From positions 382,426-446,425 of the forward strand of contig NZ_JANUBZ010000003.1 in assembly GCF_024808665.1 (NCBI RefSeq): a stretch of 64,000 nucleotides of DNA, written 5' to 3'. The first letter of the stretch is position 1, and every line of letters begins with the position of its first letter. Position numbers and translations under genes: made by a program. The notes beneath the pieces were generated by a model that saw only the letters and a list, made by a program, of their open reading frames with translations, ran no database searches and was not told the origin of the DNA. This document shows positions 8,373 through 16,265 of this stretch, one piece after another. This DNA comes from Mucilaginibacter empetricola (GTDB taxonomy: Bacteria > Bacteroidota > Bacteroidia > Sphingobacteriales > Sphingobacteriaceae).

Positions 8373-9725
8373 TTAATTTGATGTACTAAACTGTAAAATA
8401 AAGGCTGAGCCTACACCACTTGTTGACTGTACCTGAATATTACCCTTATGCAACAACATAATTTGCTTACATAAACTTAAACCAATGCCGCTTCCGCTTT
8501 TGCGGGTGCTAAAAAATGGAATAAAAATTTTATCCAGCAGTTCAGGTGGCATCCCCATGCCGTTATCAATCACCTTCACCAAAATTTTGTTATTCTGCGT
8601 TTCCGCCGCCAGCGTGAGGCGCGGTTCCTCCCTGTCTTTCACGGCTTCAACGGCGTTGACCATTAAATTAATCATTACTTGTTCCAGCAGATTAATATCA
8701 GCCTCAATAGCAAGGGCAGGGTCGCGCAAAATGATTTCCAGCTCGATATGTTTTTTCTCCAAAGTAGGTCTCATCAAACTGTTCAAGGTTTCGAACAGGT
8801 TACGTACCAGTATTTTGGTTAGGTCGAGCTTAGTTATTTTATTCAGGTTTCGGTAGCTCTCGGTAAATTTAAGCAAGCCTTCACTTCTTCGTTTTATGGT
8901 ATCAATGCCCAGTTCAAGATCCTCCAATTGGCTGCTCATGGGGCTATTGGCTATTTCGGGGCTTTTTAAACGGTTTTTTAAGGTATCAGCTAATGACGAA
9001 ATTGGCGCAACAGAGTTCATTATCTCGTGTGTCATCACGTTTAGTAGTTTTTGCCAGGCTTTTGATTCCGTTTCATCCAATGCCTCGCTCACGTTCTGGA
9101 AAGCTACCAGCTTGTAAATTTTGTCTTCGCTACGCATTACACTGGCGGTGATCAAAATTTTTACCAATTGCTGATTTCGGGTGAGGGTTATAATTTTAGC
9201 ATCACCTGGTTTTAGTTTGATGATCTCGTTGTATAAAGTTTCTTCTCGTTTTTCCAGGGAATGGATGGTTTTTAAATAAGGAACCCCGATAAGGTTTTTA
9301 AAAGCTTCGTTTATCCACCCGGTTTCGCCGTTTTCCTGCTCGTATGATAGTATGCCGGTGTCAACCAGTTCCAATATCTTCTGTAAATAATGATATTGTG
9401 TTTCGCGTTCGCGGCTTATTAATTTAAATGTGGTATTTATCTCATTAAAGCCCTTACGCAGGGGTTTGAGCTCATTGGGAGCTTTGCGCACGTCAAAATG
9501 CCTCGAAAAATCGCGGTAGTGGATAGATTCAACAAACTGACTAACCTCATCCTGAGCCTTTTTCTGAAAGCGGATCAAGTCTATCACCTCATAAACTGAT
9601 AAAGTAACCGTAATAGCCAGGAAAACATATAACCCCTTTACTACCAATATGGAAGTAGCAGTTAAGGTGATAAACATTAGCACCACCCGCAGCACCAGCC
9701 GCCATTCATAGCGTTTAAATATCAT
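8373..9725 (-). CDS. NtrY-like sensor histidine kinase
   Basis: A 450-residue membrane kinase. Two helices near residues 12-48 leave hardly any periplasmic loop, so sensing is probably intramembrane or cytoplasmic. A HAMP-like segment leads into a PAS-like domain (about 110-220). The phosphoacceptor His233 lies in VMTHEIMNSVAPI, an NtrY-type H box, followed by the ATPase motifs INLMVNAVEAV, DNGMGMP and GSGIGLSLC. It should phosphorylate the sigma-54 regulator encoded just upstream, whose 3' end overlaps this gene by 11 bp. Because the pair is divergent to the transport supercluster and that cluster carries enhancer-like repeats, it is the likely sensor for the system. Confidence 0.9.
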   Translation of the reverse strand: MIFKRYEWRLVLRVVLMFITLTATSILVVKGLYVFLAITVTLSVYEVIDLIRFQKKAQDEVSQFVESIHYRDFSRHFDVRKAPNELKPLRKGFNEINTTFKLISRERETQYHYLQKILELVDTGILSYEQENGETGWINEAFKNLIGVPYLKTIHSLEKREETLYNEIIKLKPGDAKIITLTRNQQLVKILITASVMRSEDKIYKLVAFQNVSEALDETESKAWQKLLNVMTHEIMNSVAPISSLADTLKNRLKSPEIANSPMSSQLEDLELGIDTIKRRSEGLLKFTESYRNLNKITKLDLTKILVRNLFETLNSLMRPTLEKKHIELEIILRDPALAIEADINLLEQVMINLMVNAVEAVKDREEPRLTLAAETQNNKILVKVIDNGMGMPPELLDKIFIPFFSTRKSGSGIGLSLCKQIMLLHKGNIQVQSTSGVGSAFILQFSTSN

Positions 9726-11070
9726 ATTTACTCAATCTGCGGTATAATGCCGTGCGTGTTAGTCCCAGCTCTTTGGCGGCGCGGGTAATATTGCCGTTGT
9801 GTTTTTCAATTACTTTTAAAATAGCGTTTTTTTCCATAATGCTCAATGGTACATTATCGTCATCCACAGTCACATCTGCCGATGTTTCTAAAATGGAAAA
9901 TATAAGGTCATCCGGTCTTAAAATATGATCGTCGGCCATAATCACCGCCCTTTCAATGGTATATTGTAACTCGCGCACATTGCCCGGATAATTGTATGAC
10001 TTTAGCTTTTGCAATGCAGGGGCATCAAAATCCATACTTGGTTTTAAGTATTTTGAGGCATACAATTTTGCAAAATGCCGTGCCAGTATTACAATATCTT
10101 CGTTACGCTTGCGCAGCGGCGGCATGTTAATTTCAACCGTATTAATCCGGTAAATAAGATCCTTTCTAAAACGATTTTCGTTGGCCAGTTCACTGAGCGG
10201 TACATTTGTGGCACAAATCAACCTGATGTCAACATCCACAGCCTTATTGGTACCCAAGCGGGTTACCTGGCGATTTTGCAAAACGGTTAATAATTTGGCT
10301 TGTTGTTGTAATGAAATGTTACCGATTTCATCCAAAAATAACGTTCCGCCTTGCGCTTCTTCAAAGCGGCCAACCCGATCTTCGCGCGCATCGGTATAAG
10401 CTCCTTTTTTATGGCCAAAAAGTTCGCTCTCAAATAAACTATCTGTCAATGCGCCCACATCAACCTTAACAAAAGGCTTATCAGCCCGCAGTGAACGTTC
10501 ATGAATGGCCTTTGCCATTAAATCCTTACCGGTGCCGTTTTCACCTAAAATTAAAATATTGGCGTCGGTAGGAGCAATCTTATTTACTTTATGAAAAATA
10601 TCCTGCATCACATCCGCTTCACCGAGAATAGCCGTATCACCGCTATTACCTTTAGAAGATGATTTGGTGGGTTTTACGCCTTCTTTTTTATCTAAAAGTT
10701 CTTTTATGGTATCAATAAGCTTTTCGTTATGCCATGGCTTAACAATAAAATCATTTGCTCCTTCTTTTAAAGAGCGGACAGCCAGGTCAATATCACCATA
10801 AGCGGTAATCATTATCACACAAACCTCGGGCTTCCATTCCTTAACTTTACGTAACCAGTACAAGCCTTCATTGCCGGTATTTATAGCGCTGTTAAAATTC
10901 ATATCCAGCAAAACCAAATCAACCTGATTGCGTTGCAGCAGCCAATTCAAATTTTCTGGATTTTTTTCAGTAATAACCTCATTGGCCTCTGTTTTTAACA
11001 AAAGTTTCACGGCAGTTAATACATCCGGATCATCGTCAACAATCAGAACAGTAGCTTTTTTTAATATCAT
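9715..11070 (-). CDS. Sigma-54-dependent response regulator (NtrC family)
   Basis: A 451-residue enhancer-binding protein. Receiver domain 1-120 has the acidic pocket VDDDP, phosphoacceptor Asp56 (LLDMN) and Lys111 (IVKPW). The AAA+ domain has Walker A GENGTGKD (176-183) and LFLDEIGN (Walker B). The sigma-54 contact loop reads GAYTDA (223-228) instead of GAFTGA, an Asp-for-Gly change that I recall in Bacteroidota homologues. A Fis-type helix-turn-helix (NITRAAKELGLTRTALYRRL) ends the protein. It is the first gene of the operon with the kinase and is divergent from the transport cluster. I infer that it binds the four 40-bp repeats described below. Confidence 0.93.
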   Translation of the reverse strand: MILKKATVLIVDDDPDVLTAVKLLLKTEANEVITEKNPENLNWLLQRNQVDLVLLDMNFNSAINTGNEGLYWLRKVKEWKPEVCVIMITAYGDIDLAVRSLKEGANDFIVKPWHNEKLIDTIKELLDKKEGVKPTKSSSKGNSGDTAILGEADVMQDIFHKVNKIAPTDANILILGENGTGKDLMAKAIHERSLRADKPFVKVDVGALTDSLFESELFGHKKGAYTDAREDRVGRFEEAQGGTLFLDEIGNISLQQQAKLLTVLQNRQVTRLGTNKAVDVDIRLICATNVPLSELANENRFRKDLIYRINTVEINMPPLRKRNEDIVILARHFAKLYASKYLKPSMDFDAPALQKLKSYNYPGNVRELQYTIERAVIMADDHILRPDDLIFSILETSADVTVDDDNVPLSIMEKNAILKVIEKHNGNITRAAKELGLTRTALYRRLSKYDI

Positions 11071-11348
11071 TATTTTTTAATTCACGGGTGATTGAGAATG
11101 TTTTGTAAACTCATATTGATTTTGAATTTACCATGCATTCCCAATAATACCATTATTCTCAATTATTATCCAAATGTTTATAAATTTATGGTAAATCATA
11201 ACCCATAAACTATTGAAGGTATTATCAATTTTTATGCTAAAGGTAGATAGAATACATGCAGCGGGCTATAAATCATTCGCTATGAACGGTTAAGCAATAT
11301 GTATTGAGAAGTGGTTAATGTAATAGGGGCAAATCACCTAAAATACAT
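11071..11348. other. Intergenic region upstream of the two-component operon
   Basis: Part of the 415-bp divergent spacer. Apart from a perfect 9-bp inverted repeat (ATTGAGAAT at 11091-11099 and ATTCTCAAT at 11155-11163), which may be a control site for the two-component operon, I see no gene, RNA or canonical promoter here. The rest of the spacer is the repeat site listed next. Confidence 0.35.
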
Positions 11349-11455
11349 TGTATCATAACCGTACACTTGTTGTAACAGAAGCGTACGCCCCATTTTGTTA
11401 AATAGGGTTTAAATTATTGAAATACAGCTATTTAATTTGTGGCATGTGTTTTTGT
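11349..11455 (+). promoter_or_regulatory. Enhancer-like repeat (site A) plus sigma-54-like promoter element
   Basis: The 40-bp repeat spans 11349-11388: TGTATCATAACCGTAC, then TTGTTGTAACAG, then GCGTACGC. Two CGTAC boxes are exactly 22 bp apart, about two helical turns. The GG of GTGGCATG lies at 11441-11442, 92 bp from the repeat start; the same arrangement occurs at three other sites in the cluster. GTGGCATG resembles a sigma-54 -24 box, but the -12 region (TTTTTGTAA) is a poor match. A start site about 20 bp before the GTG at 11486 would follow. Confidence 0.7.
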
Positions 11456-11485
11456 AACTAATTATCAAAATATAAAATAACTACA

Positions 11486-12739
11486 GTGGACAGAATAATT
11501 GAAAAAAAGACCTGGAATACTAAACGGATACTAACAATTACCGGCATAACAGCACTTGTATTACTTATTGCGGGGGCTATTTACTCTACATCGGGCAAAA
11601 GCAAGCTGGATGTTGATACTGAGCGATTAACTATAAGCACCATAACAAAAGGACCTTTTCAAGAAAATATTCCGGTGAATGGTGTGGTAATGCCATTAAC
11701 TACTATTTACCTGGATGCTACTGATGGAGGACGAGTGGAGCAAAAATTTGTTGAAGACGGAGCTATGCTTAAGGTAGGCGACCCTATTATAAAACTGTCA
11801 AATACAGATTTGGAACTGAGATTGGCTGATGAACAAACTGCTGTTTATAATGCCGAAACGCAGATGCAGATTTCGCACAATGCTGCGCAGCAAAATACCA
11901 TATCAAAATTAAATTCAATGGCTGATGTTGATGTGGCCTTTAAGGAAGCCGAAAGGATTTATAAACTGGATAAAGATTTATACAGTAAAAAGGCAATTGG
12001 TATGCAAGAATATCAAACTGCGGTTAACCAGTACGATTATCAGTTAAAACGTAAGAAACTGGCTATGCAGATTCTGGTGCAGGATACCGTATTGGTAAAA
12101 CAACAAGCGCTGCAGGCACAAGAGCAATATGCTCAAATGAAACAAACATTGGATCTTTTGAAGAAAAAAGTGAACGACCTGACTGTACAAGCACACGTTG
12201 CCGGTCAACTAACTTCATTTGATTCAGAAATTGGTCAGGATAAAAAGGCGGGTGATCCCCTGGGTCAAATCGACGTGCAGTCGGGCTTTAAGGTAAGAGT
12301 TAGTGTGGAAGAACATTACTTATCAAGAGTTTTTACGGGTTTAACAGGTGATTTTCAGTTTGCCGACAAAACCTACAAACTGATTATAAAAAAGGTGTTT
12401 ACGCAGGTGGCCAACGGTCAGTTTCAGGTTGATATGGCTTTTGTGGGACCCACGCCGACAGGAATTAGAAAAGGACAGACCCTACAGGTGAGACTTTTCT
12501 TAAGTGATGCAACACAGGCGCTGTTATTACCTAAAGGCGGCTTTTATCAGCAAACTGGTGGCAACTGGATATTTAAAGTGAGTGATGATGGAACAAAAGC
12601 TTACAAGGTTGATATACAGATAAACAGACAGAGTCCGGATTATTACGAATTAACATCGGGCTTAAAAGAAGGCGACAAAGTAATTACATCCAGCTATGAA
12701 ACTTATGGCGACATACAGGAACTGGTGCTAAAGAAGTGA
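11486..12739 (+). CDS. Periplasmic adaptor (HlyD/MacA-type membrane-fusion protein)
   Basis: A 417-residue adaptor of tripartite efflux systems, anchored by one N-terminal helix (about 14-36, ITGITALVLLIAGAIYST). The barrel-sandwich halves appear around GVVMPLTTIYLDATDGGRVEQ and LTVQAHVAGQLTSF, separated by a long coiled-coil hairpin (about 105-235). A beta-barrel and membrane-proximal domain follow, ending EELVLKK-like (QELVLKK). It should bridge the inner-membrane permeases to the TolC-like channel encoded at 43288. It is the first gene after site A and is the only adaptor for eleven permeases in this cluster. GTG is chosen as start because no ATG precedes the anchor helix. Confidence 0.9.
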   Translation: MDRIIEKKTWNTKRILTITGITALVLLIAGAIYSTSGKSKLDVDTERLTISTITKGPFQENIPVNGVVMPLTTIYLDATDGGRVEQKFVEDGAMLKVGDPIIKLSNTDLELRLADEQTAVYNAETQMQISHNAAQQNTISKLNSMADVDVAFKEAERIYKLDKDLYSKKAIGMQEYQTAVNQYDYQLKRKKLAMQILVQDTVLVKQQALQAQEQYAQMKQTLDLLKKKVNDLTVQAHVAGQLTSFDSEIGQDKKAGDPLGQIDVQSGFKVRVSVEEHYLSRVFTGLTGDFQFADKTYKLIIKKVFTQVANGQFQVDMAFVGPTPTGIRKGQTLQVRLFLSDATQALLLPKGGFYQQTGGNWIFKVSDDGTKAYKVDIQINRQSPDYYELTSGLKEGDKVITSSYETYGDIQELVLKK

Positions 12740-12857
12740 CGACTGGGAAAAAGAGTCGGGAGATAAGAATCAAGAGCCAGGAACAAAAAAATAAAAAACT
12801 AATTAACTCAAAACTATAAACCAAAGAATAAAATCACCCCCTTCAACGGGACAATTT

Positions 12858-12863
12858 AGGAGG
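12858..12863 (+). promoter_or_regulatory. Strong Shine-Dalgarno of ATPase 1
   Basis: A perfect AGGAGG lies 5 nt before the ATG at 12869. Full Shine-Dalgarno sequences are uncommon in Bacteroidota, and most neighbours here lack one, so this gene is probably translated more strongly than the permeases, which fits one ATPase serving several of them. Confidence 0.6.
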
Positions 12864-12868
12864 CACAA

Positions 12869-13546
12869 ATGATAAAAATTACAGATCTTGAGAAATTTTA
12901 CCGCACAGAAGAGGTAGAAACCATTGCTTTAAATAAGCTTTCAATAGAAGTTAAAACCGGCGAGTTTGTGGCTATAATGGGCCCATCTGGTTGCGGAAAG
13001 TCAACATTGCTTAACATTTTAGGCATGCTGGACGATCCGGATGAAGGAAGCTATGTATTTAACGGCATAGAGGTAGCACATTTTACTGAGCGTAAGCGTG
13101 CCGATTTACGCAAGCACAACATTGGTTTTGTGTTTCAAAGTTTTAACCTTATTGATGAATTAACCGTATTTGAAAATGTGGAACTTCCACTGATCTATAC
13201 GGGCGTACCAGCATCAGAAAGAGTTAAACGTGTAGAAGAAGTACTTGACAAGATGCAGATTATGCACCGTCGTAACCACTATCCGCAGCAGTTATCGGGT
13301 GGTCAGCAACAGCGTGTTGCTATTGCCAGAGCGGTAGTTAATAAACCTAAATTAATACTGGCGGATGAGCCTACCGGTAACCTGGATTCAAGTAATGGTA
13401 ATGATGTAATGGAATTACTTACCGACCTGAACGAACAAGGTACAACCATTATAATGGTAACCCACTCTGAACATGATGCTCGTTACAGTCACCGTATAAT
13501 CCGTTTACTGGATGGACAAACGGTGATGGAAAACATCATGATTTAA
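12869..13546 (+). CDS. ABC transporter ATPase 1 (MacB/LolD type)
   Basis: A stand-alone 225-residue nucleotide-binding subunit. All catalytic motifs are canonical: Walker A GPSGCGKST (38-46), Q-loop FVFQ (Gln90), signature LSGGQQQRVAIARA (142-155), Walker B LILADEP with Glu167, D-loop NLDS (Asp173) and H-loop His199. The FQSFNLIDELTVFENVELPL segment is typical of the MacB/LolD/FtsE group, which drives mechanotransmission permeases of the FtsX type. It energises the eight-helix permeases that follow. It is preceded by a 129-bp spacer after the adaptor gene and followed by two hairpins before permease 1. Confidence 0.95.
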   Translation: MIKITDLEKFYRTEEVETIALNKLSIEVKTGEFVAIMGPSGCGKSTLLNILGMLDDPDEGSYVFNGIEVAHFTERKRADLRKHNIGFVFQSFNLIDELTVFENVELPLIYTGVPASERVKRVEEVLDKMQIMHRRNHYPQQLSGGQQQRVAIARAVVNKPKLILADEPTGNLDSSNGNDVMELLTDLNEQGTTIIMVTHSEHDARYSHRIIRLLDGQTVMENIMI

Positions 13547-13569
13547 CTATTGCATAGTATTTAGCCCTG

Positions 13570-13608
13570 AGTCCGAAGCTAAAAATCAGTATCCAAAGAC
13601 TTCGGACT
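13570..13608. repeat. Inverted repeat AGTCCGAAG / CTTCGGACT
   Basis: A perfect 9-bp inverted repeat with a 21-nt loop, 24 bp after the end of ATPase 1. It lacks a T run on the plus strand, so it may be an mRNA-stabilising or processing hairpin rather than a terminator. A weaker AGTCCG / CGGACT hairpin recurs after permease 2 (near 18680-18710). Confidence 0.45.
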
Positions 13609-13643
13609 AAAAAATAGTTTATATAAGTTAATTAAGTGCCTCT

Positions 13644-13674
13644 GCTAACCCCCTCCAAAATTGGAGGGGTTAGC
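13644..13674. repeat. GC-rich hairpin in the ATPase 1-permease 1 spacer
   Basis: GCTAACCCCCTCCAA pairs with TTGGAGGGGTTAGC around a 2-nt loop, with one bulged C. The CCCCTCC-type dyad is of the dispersed intergenic kind also seen before folD. It could attenuate transcription into the permease genes or simply stabilise the upstream message; no T tract follows. Confidence 0.45.
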
Positions 13675-13766
13675 TTGAGTGGTAGCTTATTGCAATAAAT
13701 TACCACTTTGTTTTTATTGTAAGTGTTTGATTTTGTGAGTTAAATAACGTTTTTCAACACATAGCC

Positions 13767-16223
13767 ATGATAAAAAATTACTTTAAAACCGCCTGGAGAA
13801 GCTTGTTGAAAAACAAGGTTTTTTCTTTGATTAATATTATGGGTCTGTCATTAGGCATGGCAGCGTGTTTACTGATATTACAATACGTAAATTTTGAATT
13901 AAGCTATGATCATTTCAATGATAATGCTTCGGATATTTACCGTGTTGTAAATGACAGATATCAGAATAATAAACTGATACAGCACGGTACCATTACTTAC
14001 TCGGCGGTTAGTAAGGCAATGAAAGATGATTATCCGGAGGTTGCTAATTATTCAAGGCTTTTGCCAACCGGCACTCAAATTATCACCTATAACGATAAGA
14101 AGATACCTAAAGAAGGATCAATAGCAGTTGATAATTCGTTTCTGTCCATGTTCTCTTATCCTTTTTTAGCAGGTGACAGCAAGACTGCTCTGAAAGAAGC
14201 CAATACGGTTGTTTTGTCTGAAAAATTGGCTCGTAAACTATTCGATATACATAACAACAATTTTGATCCCTACATCGGGAAAATGATCACCGTATCTCAG
14301 GATACCTTTCCGTCAAAAGTTGTTGGCATAATGAAAGATGTTCCTGAAAACTCTTTGCTGCAATTTGATATGATATTATCGTATCAAACTATTATACACA
14401 GCTATGGCAACAAACAAGCCGACTATGATTTTACTGATTCTGACTACTGGCATTATATTCAACTAAAGCCAGGAACAGATTATAAAGCCTTTAATGCAAA
14501 ACTTGGAGCATTTAGCCAACGACATTTTCAGGGTAATAAGGTTTCCGGTAGTGTAGAGAAATTTTATCTGCAGCCTTTGTTAAACGCTCATTTATATTCA
14601 GATACAGAATATGAAATAGGGCAAACCGGCAGCTCAAACGTAGTTTGGGGATTGCTGATTATTGCGTTGTTTATTATTGGAATTGCCTGGGTAAATTATA
14701 TTAATCTGGCTACCGCGCGTTCGGTTGAAAGAGCAAAGGAAGTAGGGGTACGTAAGGTTACAGGTGCAACCCGTGGCCAACTGATACGACAGTTTTTAAC
14801 AGAGTCGTTCCTCATTAATGTTATTGCATTGATTATTGCTCTTGTTATGGTCTATTTGGCTCAAGGCATTTTTAATGACCTGGTTCAGCATCAGCTTTCG
14901 TTTGCTTACCTGTTTAAAAAGGGATTAGGGGGGTATTTAATAACTATTAGCCTCATCGCCATCATTTTGGTTGGCATATTTATTTCGGGCTTTTATCCGG
15001 CTTTCGTTTTATCTTCTTTTAAACCGATACTGGTGTTAAAGGGCAGATTCAGCAGTTCAAAAAAAGGTGCTGTTTTACGTAAGGGCCTGGTTATTGGCCA
15101 GTTTGCCATAACAGTTGTGCTCATTACCGGGTCATTTGTGGTGTATAGGCAAATAAAATTTATGAACAGCCAAAAGCTGGGGATTAATATTGATCAGGTA
15201 TTGGTTATCAATGGGCCTTCGGTAGTAAAACAGGATACCACTTTTGTAACCCGTACAAGGGCTTTTGTTAATGAAATGGATCAAATTCCGGGTGTTAAAA
15301 ATGCAGCCACGTCATTTTGGGTACCCGGCAACGAAATGGGCCGGAACTTTGGCGTAAGAGCATTTGATGGCGATCCAAATACACGATATACCATGCGTTT
15401 TGATGGTGTGAGCGCCGATTATCTGAAAACTTATAACATGCAAATGGTAGCCGGAAGAAACTTTGTTGAAACCGACTATAATCCTGATTTCCAGAAGCTG
15501 CATAATGTTATTTTAAATCAAAACGCAATAAAAACACTTGGGTTTTCGTCGCCGGCCAGTGCCATTGGCCACAGCATAATGAATGGAAACAAAAAGTGGG
15601 ATATAATTGGTGTAGTTGCCGATTTTCATCAAAAATCATTGCGCTATACCATTGAACCAACTTTACTTGAGCCGGTATTAAATATTCAAAGTCAAATATC
15701 AATAAAAATTGATGCCAAAAATATAGAGGCGACTGTTACCGCTGTTAAAGCAAAATATATGAGCTTTTTTCCCGGTAATCTCTTCGACTATGGTTTTTTG
15801 GATGAGCAGTTTAATGCACAATACAAAAACGATGAGTTATTTGGTAAAGCATTCAGCATATTTGGCAGCTTCGCTATTTTTATTGCCTGCCTTGGCCTTT
15901 TAGGCTTATCACTTTTTGCCACGCTGCAACGCACCAAAGAAATAGGTGTGCGTAAAGTGCTTGGAGCCTCTATTTCCAATATTGTATTACTGTTATCAAA
16001 AGATTTTATAAAGCTGGTAGTTATAGCTATAGGAATAGCAATACCAATAGCCTGGTGGATATTGCATAACTGGTTACAGGACTTTGCCTATCGTATTAAC
16101 ATTAGCTGGTGGATATTCGGCTTATCGGGCATTGTGGCAATTGCAGTGGCATTGGCTACTATCAGTTTCCAGGCAATAAAGGCAGCCGGTGCAAACCCTG
16201 TAAAGAGCCTGAGAAGCGAATAG
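13767..16223 (+). CDS. ABC permease 1 (double MacB-PCD/FtsX)
   Basis: An 818-residue permease with eight predicted helices: one near residues 18-42, a periplasmic domain (about 45-285), three helices (about 288-415), one (about 432-455), a second periplasmic domain (about 456-690) and three more. It is thus an internal duplication of the MacB/FtsX half-permease, a fused pseudo-dimer. The cytoplasmic coupling loops are ERAKEVGVRKVTGAT and QRTKEIGVRKVLGAS, and the tail is NPVKSLRSE. No ATPase domain is fused, so ATPase 1 or 2 must drive it. It is the first of eleven paralogues in the cluster and has the longest chain. Confidence 0.93.
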   Translation: MIKNYFKTAWRSLLKNKVFSLINIMGLSLGMAACLLILQYVNFELSYDHFNDNASDIYRVVNDRYQNNKLIQHGTITYSAVSKAMKDDYPEVANYSRLLPTGTQIITYNDKKIPKEGSIAVDNSFLSMFSYPFLAGDSKTALKEANTVVLSEKLARKLFDIHNNNFDPYIGKMITVSQDTFPSKVVGIMKDVPENSLLQFDMILSYQTIIHSYGNKQADYDFTDSDYWHYIQLKPGTDYKAFNAKLGAFSQRHFQGNKVSGSVEKFYLQPLLNAHLYSDTEYEIGQTGSSNVVWGLLIIALFIIGIAWVNYINLATARSVERAKEVGVRKVTGATRGQLIRQFLTESFLINVIALIIALVMVYLAQGIFNDLVQHQLSFAYLFKKGLGGYLITISLIAIILVGIFISGFYPAFVLSSFKPILVLKGRFSSSKKGAVLRKGLVIGQFAITVVLITGSFVVYRQIKFMNSQKLGINIDQVLVINGPSVVKQDTTFVTRTRAFVNEMDQIPGVKNAATSFWVPGNEMGRNFGVRAFDGDPNTRYTMRFDGVSADYLKTYNMQMVAGRNFVETDYNPDFQKLHNVILNQNAIKTLGFSSPASAIGHSIMNGNKKWDIIGVVADFHQKSLRYTIEPTLLEPVLNIQSQISIKIDAKNIEATVTAVKAKYMSFFPGNLFDYGFLDEQFNAQYKNDELFGKAFSIFGSFAIFIACLGLLGLSLFATLQRTKEIGVRKVLGASISNIVLLLSKDFIKLVVIAIGIAIPIAWWILHNWLQDFAYRINISWWIFGLSGIVAIAVALATISFQAIKAAGANPVKSLRSE

Positions 16224-16265
16224 GTGAAAGACTCGGGTATACAATTAACCTAATAAACCAATAAC

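Noticed and set aside
11486..16223. Calling the system MacAB for macrolide efflux
   Set aside because: The permease is not fused to an ATPase and is a double-length eight-helix form; the substrate cannot be inferred from this similarity.
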